A DNA stretch of 64,000 bases from Carideicomes alvinocaridis (GCA_005473895.2 SRJI02000006.1:94095-158094), one strand, 5' to 3'. Shown: positions 9,794-19,937, numbered from the stretch's first letter. Numbers and translations: made by a program. The notes: a model not told the origin generated them from the sequence alone.

Positions 9794-10095
9794 GCGGCGC
9801 GGGAGCTCCGGTTGAGGACACGGATCGAGATCGCGGCAAGGGGCCCGGCCTTGCGGGCACTCGCGGCACCCATGTTCCGGCGGGGCCGGTGGCTCCGAGT
9901 TCCGCCCCACCGACCCGGCGTTGTGAAGGCTTGAAACCAGGCAAGGGGGCGCTGCCCCCTCGTCGCTGCGCTCCTCACCCCCGCCATATTTATGGACCGA
10001 AGAAGATGCCCCCGCTTCTTCTGACCATAAATCTCCCCGCCGGAGGCTCCCGCCCCAGACAGCGGCGCCGCGGGCAGAAAGCCGGGCGCGGCGCC
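9794..10095. other. Gap between convergent sulP and flavin reductase genes
   Basis: About 300 bases without a gene, largely taken up by a compound copy of the dispersed repeat (9943-10051). Nothing else was recognised. Confidence 0.6.
9943..10051. repeat. Dispersed intergenic repeat, copy 2 (two arms in opposite orientation)
   Basis: The left part is a forward element: GGGGGCGCTGCCCCC, then GTCGCTGCGCTCCTC, then CATATTTATGGACCGAAGAAG. The right part (about 10013-10051) is a reversed tail, CTTCTTCTGACCATAAATCT followed by CCCCGCCGGAGGCTCCC. The right part differs from the copy at 43752 by one base over about 38 bases. The whole can fold into a long hairpin between two convergent genes, so it may also serve as a terminator. 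Confidence 0.8.
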
Positions 10096-10701
10096 TCAAT
10101 CGTCGGGGCGGGCCAGTTCGAACACCTCGGTGACCCGCGCGTAATCCCGGTAGCCGAGGCGCGAGAGCGGCTGGTAGAGCGTCACGTCGAGCCGGCCGTC
10201 GCGCAGGCAGGCATCGTCGATATGCACGCCCGTCACTTCGCCGATCACCATGCGGTTGGCCTCGCCGCGCAGCTCGATCACCTCGACCAGCCGGCATTCC
10301 AGCACCGCCGGAGAGGCGGCCACCCGGGAACAGGCGATGGTCTCGCATTCCGCCTTCTCCAGCCCGGCATGGGCGAACTCGTCCACATCCTTCGGCAACA
10401 ATTGCGACGAGGCATTCATCGCGTCGCGCAGGGCGTAGCTGACGATGTTGCAGGCAAAGACCCCGGTCTCGCGGATATTGGCCACGCTGTCCTTGGTCCC
10501 GTCCTGGTCCTCCTTGGCGGAGGTGGAGGAGAACATCACCTGCGCCGGCTTGTAGGCCAGGGCGTTGAAGAAGGAATAGGGCGCCAGGTTGTCGACCCCC
10601 GCGGCGCTGCGGCTCGAGATCCAGCCTATGGGGCGCGGCGTCACGATCGCGTTGAACGGGTTGTGGGGCAGGCCGTGGCCATCCTCGGGGCGGTAGAACA
10701 T
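10096..10701 (-). CDS. Flavin reductase-like domain protein
   Basis: A 201-residue protein of the FMN-binding split-barrel, flavin-reductase-like family. The N-terminal signature is NAIVTPRPIGWISSRSAAGVDNLAPYSFFNAL, which matches the phosphate-binding part of the FMN pocket; only fragments of it are distinctive elsewhere. Members bind FMN and either reduce flavins for partner monooxygenases or are uncharacterised flavoproteins. The ATG at 10701 has GAGGTG six bases upstream. No partner oxygenase is adjacent, so the role is open. Confidence 0.85.
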   Translation of the reverse strand: MFYRPEDGHGLPHNPFNAIVTPRPIGWISSRSAAGVDNLAPYSFFNALAYKPAQVMFSSTSAKEDQDGTKDSVANIRETGVFACNIVSYALRDAMNASSQLLPKDVDEFAHAGLEKAECETIACSRVAASPAVLECRLVEVIELRGEANRMVIGEVTGVHIDDACLRDGRLDVTLYQPLSRLGYRDYARVTEVFELARPDD

Positions 10702-10796
10702 GGGCACCTCGCTTGGTTTGCCCCCGACATAACGCCGTGCTACGCCCGGGGCCACCGGAATTCCGGGCGGGCCGGGTCACGGCAGAGAGGGTCCCG

Positions 10797-11318
10797 ATGC
10801 AGGGATCCAGGGGCGAAACGGGGGCGGCCTTGTCCGGACTGGCACGCGAGACCGAAGACGATTGGTGGGAGGTGGAGGCGCTTTACGACCTCTGCTTCGC
10901 GCCCGGCCGCGAGGCGCTAAGCTCCTACCGCCTGCGCGACGGGGTGCCGCCGGTGGCGGAGCTTTCCCGCATCTCGCGCGACGCCTCCGGTATCCTGGGC
11001 GGCGCGATCCGGTACTGGCCGGTCCGGGTGGGCGGCGTGAAGGCGCTGCTGCTGGGGCCGGTGGCGGTCCACCCGACGCGGCAGGGCGAAGGGCTGGGCG
11101 GGCTGTTGATCCGCGAGAGCCTGCATGCCGCCGAGCGTCTCGGCTGGGAACGGGTGATGCTGGTGGGCGATGCGCCCTATTACAGCCGTTTCGGCTTCGC
11201 GCGGCTTGAGGGCGTGGAGATGCCTCCGCCGACCAATCCCGAGCGCGTGCTGGGACTGGCACTGCAGCCGGGCGCCTGGGACGGCGTCACGGGCGAGGTG
11301 ACCCGGTTCGAGGGCTGA
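10797..11318 (+). CDS. GNAT family N-acetyltransferase
   Basis: A 173-residue GCN5-related acetyltransferase of the YhbS-like type. The acetyl-CoA-binding motif is VHPTRQGEGLGGLLIRESL (about residues 90-108), followed by the beta-bulge strand VMLVGDAPYYSRFGFA typical of YhbS. The ATG at 10797 is preceded by GAGAGGGTCCC. The substrate is unknown. It converges with proS, from which it is separated by two AT-rich hairpins. Confidence 0.85.
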   Translation: MQGSRGETGAALSGLARETEDDWWEVEALYDLCFAPGREALSSYRLRDGVPPVAELSRISRDASGILGGAIRYWPVRVGGVKALLLGPVAVHPTRQGEGLGGLLIRESLHAAERLGWERVMLVGDAPYYSRFGFARLEGVEMPPPTNPERVLGLALQPGAWDGVTGEVTRFEG

Positions 11319-11340
11319 AGCGCGGGTCGGGCCGGGCGGA

Positions 11341-11393
11341 AAAAGACTTTTAAATTAAAAGTCTTGGAAAGAGTTTTTCTTCAAAACTCTTTG
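11341..11393. terminator. Pair of AT-rich hairpins between convergent genes
   Basis: The first hairpin pairs AAGACTTTTAA with TTAAAAGTCTT almost without a loop. The second pairs AAAGAGTTTT with AAAACTCTTT around the loop TCTTC. They lie back to back between the GNAT and proS stops and would work as a terminator in either direction. Their AT content contrasts strongly with the surrounding sequence. Confidence 0.8.
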
Positions 11394-11413
11394 GCCCGGC
11401 CGTGGCGCCCTGC

Positions 11414-12754
11414 TCAGACCGCCTTGCCGTAGATCTGCGCGATCTTCTCCACCGCCTGTTCGGGCGGCAGTTCTTCGCTTTCGCCGCTGCGGCGCGAGGT
11501 CAGCTCCACCACGCCGTTCTTGAGGCCGCGCGGCCCCACGGTAATCCGCCACGGCAGGCCGACCAGGTCCATGGTGGCGAACTTCGCCCCGGCCCGTTCG
11601 TCCCGGTCGTCGTAGAGCGGCTCCAGCCCCAGGGCCTCGATCGCCTCGTAGAGCGCCGTGCAGGCCTCGTCCGCCTGGGCGTCGCCCTGCTTGAGGTTGA
11701 CGATCCCGCAATGGAAGGGCGTCACCCCCTCGGGCCAGATGATGCCGTTCTCGTCGTGGTTGGCCTCGATCAGCGCGCCGACCAGCCGGCTCACCCCGAT
11801 CCCGTGAGAGCCCATATGCACCGGCACCGGCTTGCCGTCCGGGCCCTGCACCGTGGCGCCCATGGGCTCGGAATACTTGGTGCCGAAATAGAAGATCTGC
11901 CCCACCTCGATGCCCCGGGCCACGCGGCGGCGCGCCTCGGGGATCTCGTTGAACAGCGCCTCGTCATGGGTCTCGTCCGTGCGGGCATAGCGCGAGGTGA
12001 ACTCCTCCAGCACCGCGCGGCATTGCTCGTGGCTCGTCGGGTCGATCTGGCGGTCGCCGAATTTCAGGTCGGTGATCTCGGAATCGTAGAAGACCTCGGA
12101 CTCGCCGGTCTCGGCCAGAACGAGGAATTCATGGGTGTCGTCGCCGCCGATGGGGCCCGAATCCGCGCGCATGGGGATCGCCTGCAGGCCCATCCGCTCG
12201 TAGGTGCGCAGGTAGCTCACCAGGTGGCGGTTATAGGCGTGGAGCGCATCCTCGCGCGTCAGGTCGAAATTGTAGCCGTCCTTCATCAGGAATTCGCGGC
12301 CCCGCATCACCCCGAAGCGGGGGCGGACCTCGTCGCGGAATTTCCACTGGATGTGGTAGAGCGTCAGCGGCAGGTCCTTGTAGCTGCCCACGTGGGACCG
12401 GAAGATGTCGGTGATCATCTCCTCGTTCGTCGGCCCGTAGAGCATGTCGCGCTCGTGCCGGTCGCGGATGCGCAGCATCTCCGGCCCGTAGGCGTCGTAG
12501 CGCCCGCTCTCGCGCCACAGGTCGGCCGATTGCAGGGTCGGCATCAGCATCGGGATATGGCCCACGCGCTGCTGTTCCTCATGGACGATCCGCTCCACGT
12601 TGCGCAGCACCTTGTAGCCCAGCGGCAGCCAGGAATAGATGCCGGCGCTCGCCTGCTTGATCATGCCCGCCCGGAGCATCAGCCGGTGCGAGGCGATCTG
12701 CGCCTCGGCGGGCGTTTCCTTGAGAACCGGCAGGAAGTAGCGGGAAAGACGCAT
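11414..12754 (-). CDS. proS: Proline--tRNA ligase, short form
   Basis: This class II aminoacyl-tRNA synthetase of 446 residues attaches proline to tRNA-Pro. The motif 2 region is [20 protein letters not shown] followed by [23 protein letters not shown]. The C-terminal anticodon-binding domain covers about residues 345-446. The protein lacks the YbaK-type editing insertion of the 570-residue enterobacterial enzyme, as is usual for alphaproteobacterial ProS. The ATG is at 12752-12754. The family assignment is secure. Confidence 0.96.
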   Translation of the reverse strand: MRLSRYFLPVLKETPAEAQIASHRLMLRAGMIKQASAGIYSWLPLGYKVLRNVERIVHEEQQRVGHIPMLMPTLQSADLWRESGRYDAYGPEMLRIRDRHERDMLYGPTNEEMITDIFRSHVGSYKDLPLTLYHIQWKFRDEVRPRFGVMRGREFLMKDGYNFDLTREDALHAYNRHLVSYLRTYERMGLQAIPMRADSGPIGGDDTHEFLVLAETGESEVFYDSEITDLKFGDRQIDPTSHEQCRAVLEEFTSRYARTDETHDEALFNEIPEARRRVARGIEVGQIFYFGTKYSEPMGATVQGPDGKPVPVHMGSHGIGVSRLVGALIEANHDENGIIWPEGVTPFHCGIVNLKQGDAQADEACTALYEAIEALGLEPLYDDRDERAGAKFATMDLVGLPWRITVGPRGLKNGVVELTSRRSGESEELPPEQAVEKIAQIYGKAV

Positions 12755-12862
12755 GATGTTTGGACCCGATGTGACGTCTGGTCCGGCTCGTCTAGGCGAT
12801 TCCGCGCCGCCTCACAAGCGGCGGCGGGTGGGGCGGGGCCTGCTCGCGTGGCGCTTCGGGGC

Positions 12863-13081
12863 TCAGCCGCGCCCGCCGCCCGGCACCGCGGCCGGCGTCA
12901 CGAAAAGACGGAAGGCCACGCCCGGCGCCTGCCCGGCCGCTGCGGTTGGCATCGGCAACGAAAGCGCGGCGCGGGCTCGGGGCGCGCTGGCCTTTTCGTG
13001 CGGCACATGCCCGATCCGGGCGGCATGGGACAGCGCCACGAGCGCCGCCAGAACGAGTATGGATTTCGCGAAACGAGGCAT
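12863..13081 (-). CDS. Small exported hypothetical protein
   Basis: A 72-residue protein starting MPRFAKSILVLAALVALSHA, which looks like a signal peptide. A short Ala- and Pro-rich remainder (RIGHVPHEKASAPRARAALSL and onward) has no recognised domain. GAGGGGCC precedes the ATG at 13081, and a GTG one codon earlier is possible. The signal and the ribosome site support a real gene, but the mature part is low-complexity and the call is tentative. Confidence 0.45.
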   Translation of the reverse strand: MPRFAKSILVLAALVALSHAARIGHVPHEKASAPRARAALSLPMPTAAAGQAPGVAFRLFVTPAAVPGGGRG

Positions 13082-13178
13082 CACGGCCCCTCAAAGGATG
13101 AACGATCTGCAATGCGCGCATCCTACCTCCGCGGCCGCCGCCCGGGCAGTCGGGTATTCCACACCCCGGTTCAGGGGG

Positions 13179-13598
13179 TCAGGATTTCGTCCAATCCTGC
13201 CCCCAGACCGAGTAGATGAAGGTCGCGGACCAGGTGAGGATCATGAATCCGCCCAGCGACTGCATCATGGAGATCAGCTTTATCGCGCCGTCGGTCTTGA
13301 TGTCGGTATAGCCCAGGGTGACGAAGTTCATGCCCGAGAAATAGATCAGGTCGGTCCAGGTCTGGCTGGGCATCTCGTCGAGACCGCCGAACCAGCCGCC
13401 GGCGATCAGCCCGCGATAAATGGCGGCGAAGACGAGGATTTCCAGCAGATGCACCACCAGCAGCCCGCCGAAGACCGTCACGATGGACAGGTGCGGCCGG
13501 TCCTCGCGGCGCGGCGCGCCCTGGCGGATCGCCATCAGGCCGAGATAATGCAGGATCCCGAGGGCGAAGACGAGCAGAAGACCGGTGATCAGTGCCAT
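13179..13598 (-). CDS. Small two-pore-helix ion channel family protein
   Basis: A 139-residue inner-membrane protein with three hydrophobic segments (about residues 3-20, 38-62 and 105-131). A pore-like region lies before the last one: SQTWTDLIYFSGMNFVTLGY, then TD. TLGYTD at 94-99 occupies the place of the TVGYGD selectivity filter of potassium channels (Ion_trans_2 family). The Gly-to-Thr change in the filter makes true potassium selectivity doubtful. AGAGAG lies before the ATG at 13598. Confidence 0.75.
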   Translation of the reverse strand: MALITGLLLVFALGILHYLGLMAIRQGAPRREDRPHLSIVTVFGGLLVVHLLEILVFAAIYRGLIAGGWFGGLDEMPSQTWTDLIYFSGMNFVTLGYTDIKTDGAIKLISMMQSLGGFMILTWSATFIYSVWGQDWTKS

Positions 13599-13741
13599 GT
13601 AAACTCTCTTTTTCGTGACGTGACGCGGGTTCAACACCCTGCCCCGGCCCGCGGTTTCAGAGCCCCTGCCCGGGCGCCACACCGCTTGCCAAAACCGGCC
13701 CCATCGGCGATGACGGAGCCATAGCAGGCGGGGATCCGGCG

Positions 13742-14947
13742 ATGGCGCTACCGGTCAGGGAACAGTTCAAGTACTGGGGGGCCGCGGCTGCGGTCTTTGT
13801 CCTCGTGCTCTACCTGCTGGGCGACGTCATCCTGCCCTTCGTGCTGGGCGCGGCGGTGGCCTATTTCCTCGACCCGGTGGCCGACAAGCTGGAAGAGCTG
13901 GGCTTCTCGCGCGCCGCGGCAACCGCGATCATCACCATTTTCGCCGTGCTGATCTTCGTACTGGCGGCGCTGCTCGTTGTGCCCACCCTCGTCAACCAGG
14001 CGGTCGACCTGTTCAACATCGCGCCGGAAGTCTTCCAGAACCTGCGCAACTTCATCAGCGAGCGGTTTCCGACCATCGCCGACAACGAAAGCACGCTGCG
14101 CCAGACGCTGGATTCGCTCGGCCAGACGATCCGCGACCGCGGCGGCGAGCTGCTGAACACGGTGCTGACCTCGGCGCGGTCGCTGATCAACGTGGCGCTG
14201 CTGCTGGTGATCGTGCCGGTCGTGTCGGTCTACCTGCTGCTCGACTGGGACCGGATGGTGGCCCGCATCGACGAGCTTCTGCCCCGCGAACATGCGCCCA
14301 CGATCCGCCACCTTGCCCGGGACGTGGACCACACGCTGGCGGGCTTCATCCGCGGCATGGGCTCGGTCTGCCTGATCCTCGGGACCTATTACGCGCTGGC
14401 GCTGTGGCTGGTGGGGCTGAACTTCGGCCTCGTCGTGGGGGTGGTCGCGGGGGTGCTGACCTTCATCCCCTATGTCGGCGCCATCGTCGGCGGCGCGCTG
14501 GCCATCGGGCTGGCGGTGTTCCAGTTCTGGGGCGAGTGGTGGTGGATCGCGAGCGTGGCCGGCATCTTCTTCCTCGGCCAGTTCGTGGAGGGCAATTTCC
14601 TGACGCCCAAGCTGGTGGGCTCCTCGGTCGGGCTGCACCCGGTCTGGCTGCTGCTGGCCCTGTCGGTCTTCGGGGCGCTGTTCGGCTTCGTGGGGATGCT
14701 GCTGGCGGTGCCGGTGGCCGCGGCGCTCGGGGTGATCGCGCGGTTCGGGGTGGCGCAGTACAAGTCCAGCCTGCTCTACCGCGGGACCGAGGGCGTGAGC
14801 GACGGCCCCCCGGGCCAGCCGGTCGAAAGCCCGATCGACAGCGCGCCCGGCCGGGGCCCCGACCATGCGCCCTCCCCCACGGACACGCCCGGCCCGGCCC
14901 ACGGCCCCGGCGCGGCGGACCCGGCCCGCACCGGGGACGGGCACTGA
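13742..14947 (+). CDS. AI-2E family transporter (PerM-like permease)
   Basis: A 401-residue inner-membrane protein of the AI-2E/PerM family, with about seven to eight hydrophobic segments and a large amphipathic region in the middle (residues 85-150). The conserved C-terminal motif is VEGNFLTPKLVGSSVGLHPV. The last 50 residues are Pro- and Gly-rich and probably disordered. Family members have been linked to autoinducer export and Na+/H+ exchange, and the substrate is usually unknown. Its stop is one base from the hdaA start, so the two are co-transcribed; this order is common in Rhodobacterales. Confidence 0.9.
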   Translation: MALPVREQFKYWGAAAAVFVLVLYLLGDVILPFVLGAAVAYFLDPVADKLEELGFSRAAATAIITIFAVLIFVLAALLVVPTLVNQAVDLFNIAPEVFQNLRNFISERFPTIADNESTLRQTLDSLGQTIRDRGGELLNTVLTSARSLINVALLLVIVPVVSVYLLLDWDRMVARIDELLPREHAPTIRHLARDVDHTLAGFIRGMGSVCLILGTYYALALWLVGLNFGLVVGVVAGVLTFIPYVGAIVGGALAIGLAVFQFWGEWWWIASVAGIFFLGQFVEGNFLTPKLVGSSVGLHPVWLLLALSVFGALFGFVGMLLAVPVAAALGVIARFGVAQYKSSLLYRGTEGVSDGPPGQPVESPIDSAPGRGPDHAPSPTDTPGPAHGPGAADPARTGDGH

Positions 14948-14948
14948 C

Positions 14949-15629
14949 ATGGCGCGCCAGCTGAGTTTCGACCTGCCCGTGCGCACCGCACTGGGCCGCG
15001 AGGATTTCTTCGTCTCCCCCGCCAATGCGCTGGCGGTGGCGCAGATCGATGCCTGGCGCGACTGGCCCGGGCGCAAGCTGCTGCTCTACGGGCCGGAGGG
15101 CGCGGGCAAGACCCATCTCGCCCATGTCTGGGCGGCGGAGAGCGGCGCGCGGGTGATCGCGGCCGACGAACTGCCGGGGGCCGATATCCCGGGCCTCGCC
15201 GCCGGCCATGTCGCGGTGGAGGATGTGGACCGCATCGCCGGCAACCGCCCCGCGCAGGAGGCGCTGTTTCACCTGCACAACCTCGCCCTCGCCGAGGGCC
15301 ACGCCGTGCTGCTGACCGGCACGGCGGCGCCCGCCGGCTGGCCGCTGACCCTGCCCGACCTGAAAAGCCGCATCCAGGGGACGCAGGCCGCGCGGCTCGA
15401 CCCGCCGGACGATGCGCTGCTGGAGGCGCTGCTGCTCAAGCTCTTCGCCGACCGCCAGCTCGCGCCGCGCACGCGGCTGATCCGCTGGCTGGTGCCGCGC
15501 ATGGGCCGGTCCTTCCGCGATGCGCAGGAACTGGTGGCACGGCTGGATTCGGCGGCGCTGACGAGCGGCCGGCCGCTGGACCTCGCTTTGGCCCGCAGCG
15601 TTCTGGACAGCGACGGGGCCGACGCCTGA
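14949..15629 (+). CDS. hdaA: DnaA regulatory inactivator HdaA
   Basis: A 226-residue DnaA-like AAA+ protein without the DNA-binding domain IV of DnaA. The N-terminus, MARQLSFDLP, carries a beta-clamp-binding motif (QLSFDL at 4-9), the hallmark of Hda proteins. Walker A is YGPEGAGKTHLAHVW (48-61). Hda, bound to the sliding clamp, stimulates ATP hydrolysis by DnaA and so prevents re-initiation of replication. The ATG at 14949 follows the previous stop by one base. The length and motif order separate it from DnaA itself. Confidence 0.9.
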   Translation: MARQLSFDLPVRTALGREDFFVSPANALAVAQIDAWRDWPGRKLLLYGPEGAGKTHLAHVWAAESGARVIAADELPGADIPGLAAGHVAVEDVDRIAGNRPAQEALFHLHNLALAEGHAVLLTGTAAPAGWPLTLPDLKSRIQGTQAARLDPPDDALLEALLLKLFADRQLAPRTRLIRWLVPRMGRSFRDAQELVARLDSAALTSGRPLDLALARSVLDSDGADA

Positions 15630-15674
15630 TACTCATGTCATTCAACCTTCATATCCGGCGCCCATAAGCCCCCC

Positions 15675-17849
15675 ATGACCAATGCCGATTTCCTGTCCGC
15701 CCCGTTCGAGCCCGCCGTGGAGATGCCCGATCTCGACATCTCCGGCGCCGGCCGCTTCTACAATCGCGAGCTGAGCTGGCTGGGCTTCAACTGGCGGGTG
15801 CTGGAAGAGGCGGAGAACCCGCGCGTGCCGCTGCTGGAAAAGGTGCGCTTCCTGTCGATCTCGGCCACCAATCTCGACGAGTTCTATACCGTGCGGGTGG
15901 CCGGCCTGCGCGAACTGGCCCAGGCCGGCAACACGACGCCCGCCGCCGACGGGCTCAGCCCGGCCGAGCAACTGGTGCTGATCAACGCCGATGCCCGGCG
16001 GCTGATGCAGTCGCAGCAGCGCATCTTCCGCGACCTGCGCCGCGAACTGGAGGCGGAGGGCCTTGCCATCCTCGCCCGCGAGGATCTGAGCGAGGACGAC
16101 CGCGACTGGCTGAACGAGGTCTTCCTGAACCGGGTCTTCCCGGTCCTGTCGCCGCTGGCCATCGACCCGGCCCACCCGTTTCCGTTCATCCCCAATACCG
16201 GCTTCTCGCTGGCGCTGCAGCTCGAGCGGACGCGCGACAAGCGGCCCTTGCAGGCGCTTCTGCCGATCCCGGCGCAGATCGACCGCTTCATCGCCCTGCC
16301 CTCGGAGCCCGGCACCTACCGCTTCCTGCCGCTGGAGGAGCTGCTGCTGGAGAAGTTCGACAGCCTCTTCCCCGGCTACCGGATGAAGGAATTCTGCTCG
16401 TTCCGGGTGCTGCGCGACAGCGACCTGGAGCTGGAGGAGGAAGCCGAGGACCTGGTGCGCGAATTCGAGGTGGCGCTGAAACGCCGCCGGCGGGGCGAGG
16501 TGGTGCGGATGAAGATCTCCGCCGGCGCGCCCAAGGCGCTGAAATCGGTGATCATGCGCGAGTTGCATGTCGGCCCCGAGGAGGTGATCGAGGTCGACGG
16601 TATGATCGGCATCGCCGACGTGAAGGAGCTGATCGTCGAGGGCCGGCCCGACCTGCTCTGGCCCAGCTTCACCCCGCGGGTGCCCGAGCGGGTGCAGGAT
16701 CACGAGGGCGACATGTTCGCCGCGATCCGGCAGAAGGACATGCTGCTGCATCACCCCTACGAGACCTTCGACATGGTGGTCCGCTTCCTGCAGCAGGCGG
16801 CGCGCGATCCCGACGTGGTGGCAATCAAGCAGACGCTCTACCGCACCTCCAAGAACTCGCCCATCGTCGAGGCCCTGTGCGAGGCGGCGGAGGACGGCAA
16901 GTCGGTGACCGCGCTGGTGGAGCTGAAGGCCCGCTTCGACGAGGCCGCCAATATCCGCCAGTCCCGGCGGCTGGAACGCGCGGGCGCCCACGTGGTCTAT
17001 GGCTTCCTCGACTGGAAGACCCATGCCAAGATCTCCACCGTCGTCCGGCGCGAGGGCGACCGGCTGGTGACCTATACCCATTACGGCACCGGCAATTACC
17101 ACCCGATCACCGCGACGATCTATACCGATCTCAGCTTCTTCACCTGCGATGCGGCGCTTGGCCGGGACGCGACCAAGGTGTTCAACTACCTCTCGGGCTA
17201 TGCCCTGCCCGAGAACCTGGAGAATATCGCCATCTCGCCGCACACGCTCAAGCAGCGGCTGCTGGAGATGATCGAGGCCGAGGCGGCCAATGCCGAGGCC
17301 GGCCGGCCGGCGGCGATCTGGGCCAAGATGAATTCGCTCATCGAGCCCGAGGTGATCGACGCGCTCTATGCCGCCAGCCGCGCGGGGGTGCGCATCAGCC
17401 TGGTGATCCGCGGGATCTGCGGGTTGCGGCCGGGGATCGCGGGGCTGTCGGAGAACATCCGCGTCAAGTCCATCGTCGGGCGCTTCCTGGAGCACAGCCG
17501 CATCGTCTGTTTTGGCAACGGCCACGACCTGCCGCACAAGAAGGCGCGGGTCTTCTTCTCCTCCGCCGACTGGATGGGGCGGAACCTGAACCGCCGGGTG
17601 GAGACGCTGGTGGAGACCACGAATCCCACGGTGAAGGCCCAGATCATGGAGCAGATCATGGCCGCCAACATGGCCGATACCGCCCAGAGCTGGGTGATGA
17701 AGCCCGACGGTCACTTCGCCCGCGAGCCGCTGCCCGAGGGCGAGTTCGCCTTTTCCTGCCACCGGTTCTTCATGGAGAACCCCTCGCTTTCGGGGCGCGG
17801 CTCGGCCGGGGCGGCGGACGTGCCGACCCTCACCCATAGCGAGGACTGA
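15675..17849 (+). CDS. ppk1: Polyphosphate kinase 1
   Basis: A 724-residue PPK1, which transfers the gamma-phosphate of ATP onto polyphosphate through a phosphohistidine. The N-terminal domain opens with [20 protein letters not shown]. The catalytic PLD-like region contains [10 protein letters not shown], with the autophosphorylated His at about residue 469. A second conserved stretch, [18 protein letters not shown], lies near residue 620. The length is standard. It follows hdaA by 45 bases and is followed by ppx, so synthesis and breakdown of polyphosphate are encoded together. Confidence 0.96.
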   Translation: MTNADFLSAPFEPAVEMPDLDISGAGRFYNRELSWLGFNWRVLEEAENPRVPLLEKVRFLSISATNLDEFYTVRVAGLRELAQAGNTTPAADGLSPAEQLVLINADARRLMQSQQRIFRDLRRELEAEGLAILAREDLSEDDRDWLNEVFLNRVFPVLSPLAIDPAHPFPFIPNTGFSLALQLERTRDKRPLQALLPIPAQIDRFIALPSEPGTYRFLPLEELLLEKFDSLFPGYRMKEFCSFRVLRDSDLELEEEAEDLVREFEVALKRRRRGEVVRMKISAGAPKALKSVIMRELHVGPEEVIEVDGMIGIADVKELIVEGRPDLLWPSFTPRVPERVQDHEGDMFAAIRQKDMLLHHPYETFDMVVRFLQQAARDPDVVAIKQTLYRTSKNSPIVEALCEAAEDGKSVTALVELKARFDEAANIRQSRRLERAGAHVVYGFLDWKTHAKISTVVRREGDRLVTYTHYGTGNYHPITATIYTDLSFFTCDAALGRDATKVFNYLSGYALPENLENIAISPHTLKQRLLEMIEAEAANAEAGRPAAIWAKMNSLIEPEVIDALYAASRAGVRISLVIRGICGLRPGIAGLSENIRVKSIVGRFLEHSRIVCFGNGHDLPHKKARVFFSSADWMGRNLNRRVETLVETTNPTVKAQIMEQIMAANMADTAQSWVMKPDGHFAREPLPEGEFAFSCHRFFMENPSLSGRGSAGAADVPTLTHSED

Positions 17850-17860
17850 ACCGGCGCGTG

Positions 17861-17930
17861 GAGGGGGCTCTGCCCCCCGTCGCTTCGCTCCTCCCCCCGG
17901 GATATTTATGGTCAGAAGAAGCGGGGGCGG
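17861..17930 (+). repeat. Dispersed intergenic repeat, copy 3
   Basis: The fullest forward copy: GGGGGCTCTGCCCCCCGTC, then GCTTCGCTCCTCCCCCCGG, then GATATTTATGGTCAGAAGAAG. It lies between the ppk and ppx genes, 12 bases after the ppk stop, where its first hairpin could attenuate transcription into ppx. Confidence 0.8.
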
Positions 17931-18073
17931 TGGGCCGGCGCCGGGAGAGGGTCCGGCGGGGCGCTTGTGGCGGGGCGGCTTGGAGGTGACGCGACGGCGG
18001 AAGAGGGCCGCCGCGCATTGACGATGCGCCGGGGCTGACGCATTGTCGCCGCGCACCGTATCCAGGAGGTCGG

Positions 18074-19621
18074 ATGGACGGCAGCAAGGAAGGCATCGGC
18101 GCCGAGTGGGAACCTTTCGGAAAACCGCTCTTCGACGATCCGCAGGCCCGGCGCCTGTCGCGCGTGGGCGTGGTGGATGTGGGATCGAACTCGGTCCGGC
18201 TGGTGGTGTTCGACGGCGCGGCCCGCTCCCCGGCCTATTTCTACAATGAAAAGATCATGTGCGGCCTCGGCGCCGGCATGTCGGAAACCGGGCGGCTGAA
18301 CCCCGAGGGGCGGGTGCGCGCGCTCTCGGCTTTGCGCCGCTTCCAGAAGCTGGCCGAGGGGATGGGCATCGCGCCGCTCTCCGCCGTGGCCACCGCCGCC
18401 GTGCGCGACGCCGAGGACGGGCCGGACTTCCGTGCCGAGGTGGAGCGCGAGACCGGGCTGAGGCTCTGGGTGATCGGCGGCGAGGAGGAGGCGCGGCTCT
18501 CGGCGCAGGGCGTGCTGCTGGGCTGGCCCGGCTCCTACGGGCTGGTCTGCGATATCGGCGGCTCCTCGATGGAGCTGGCGGAGATTCGCAACGGCCGGGT
18601 CGGCAAGCGGGTCTCGTCCAATCTCGGGCCGCTCAAGCTGCAGGGGATCAAGGGCGGCAAGAAGGGCCGCAAGCAGGTCATCAAGGAGACGATGGACAAG
18701 CTGCTGGAGACCATGGGCCCGCAGCATGACCGGCTGTTCCTGGTGGGCGGCTCCTGGCGGGCCATCGCGCGGATCGACATGGAGCGGCGGGGCTACCCGC
18801 TGCACGTGCTGCACGAATACCGCATGTCCGCGCGCTCGGTCTCGGCCACGGTGAAGTTCATCGAGAAATCCGACCTGGAGGAGCTGCGCGGGCGCTGCAA
18901 CATCTCGCAGGCGCGGATGAGCCTCGTGCCGCTGGCCGCCGAGGTGCTGAGCCGCCTGCTGCGCACTTTCGGGCCGAAGGACATCGCCATCTCGTCCTAC
19001 GGGATCCGCGAGGGGCTGCTTTACGAGCAGATGCCGCAGGTGCTGCGCGACCGCGACCCGCTGATCGAATCCTGCCGCTTCGCGGAATCGAAGGACGCGC
19101 GGATGCCGGGCTTTGGCCGGGTGCTCTACAATTTCGTCATGCCGCTGTTCAAGAACGCCCCGCCGCCCCGCCGGCGGCTGGTCAAGGCGGCCTGCCTGCT
19201 GCACGACGTGAGCTGGCGCGCGCATCCCGATTACCGGGCCGAGGTGACCTTCGACAACGCCACCCGCGCCAACCTGGGCGGGCTGAAACATTCGGAGCGG
19301 ATCTTCCTCGGGCTGGCGCTGCTGCACCGCTACAAGAACAAGCGCGAGGGCACGCCCTTCGATGCGCTGTTCGACATGGTCGAGGACCGCGACATCCAGG
19401 AGGCCGAGGTGCTGGGCAAGGCGATGCGCTTCGGCGCGATGCTGTGGATGTCCGACCACGAGGCCCCGGGCGAGCTGCGCTGGTCGCCGCGCAAGAAGAA
19501 CCTCGAGCTGCGGCTGTCGAAACGGGCGGAGCCGCTCTTCGGCGAGGTGGCCGAGGCGCGGTTCCTGTCGCTGGCCCAGTCGCTGGGGGCGACGACGGAG
19601 GTGAAGATCCTGCGGGATTAG
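18074..19621 (+). CDS. ppx: Ppx/GppA family exopolyphosphatase
   Basis: A 515-residue protein of the sugar-kinase/Hsp70-fold Ppx/GppA family. It hydrolyses terminal phosphate from polyphosphate (Ppx) or pppGpp (GppA). The ATP-site motifs are VVDVGSNSVRLVVFDG (about residues 34-49) and CDIGGSSMELAEI (about 158-170). The C-terminal part with HD-like helices, from about residue 320, matches the longer Ppx form. CAGGAGG precedes the ATG at 18074. The adjacent ppk supports Ppx, but GppA-type activity cannot be excluded. Confidence 0.93.
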   Translation: MDGSKEGIGAEWEPFGKPLFDDPQARRLSRVGVVDVGSNSVRLVVFDGAARSPAYFYNEKIMCGLGAGMSETGRLNPEGRVRALSALRRFQKLAEGMGIAPLSAVATAAVRDAEDGPDFRAEVERETGLRLWVIGGEEEARLSAQGVLLGWPGSYGLVCDIGGSSMELAEIRNGRVGKRVSSNLGPLKLQGIKGGKKGRKQVIKETMDKLLETMGPQHDRLFLVGGSWRAIARIDMERRGYPLHVLHEYRMSARSVSATVKFIEKSDLEELRGRCNISQARMSLVPLAAEVLSRLLRTFGPKDIAISSYGIREGLLYEQMPQVLRDRDPLIESCRFAESKDARMPGFGRVLYNFVMPLFKNAPPPRRRLVKAACLLHDVSWRAHPDYRAEVTFDNATRANLGGLKHSERIFLGLALLHRYKNKREGTPFDALFDMVEDRDIQEAEVLGKAMRFGAMLWMSDHEAPGELRWSPRKKNLELRLSKRAEPLFGEVAEARFLSLAQSLGATTEVKILRD

Positions 19622-19937
19622 GGTTGGTGGGCCTTTTCTCGGTCAGGTGAGGCCGTGGATGGTCGGGGGTGGTTTTCGCCCGGCGCTCTTGGGCTTGGGC
19701 GGCCTTATGGGTCGGTTTTCTTAACCGCGGGTCAGTCCCGATCAGTTGGGTGGCGTGGCCCCGCTCCGGGCGCTGTCCCGTTTGCGCGTTCTCTGCAAAT
19801 CGCGGCTCTGACGTGTCGAGGGAACGGTAGATCCGGACCAGGCCGGCGTCCCTCGCGGGCGCGCAGCTACCACATGGTCCACGCCTCCCAGCTCACGGGC
19901 GATGTCCGCGTCACCCCCGCCGCTCCGGGCAGGATGA
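19622..19937. other. Gap between convergent genes; nothing recognised
   Basis: A 316-base stretch between the ppx stop and the stop of the leftward exported protein. It is less GC-rich at its left end. No gene, repeat copy or hairpin with a T run was found. Confidence 0.5.
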
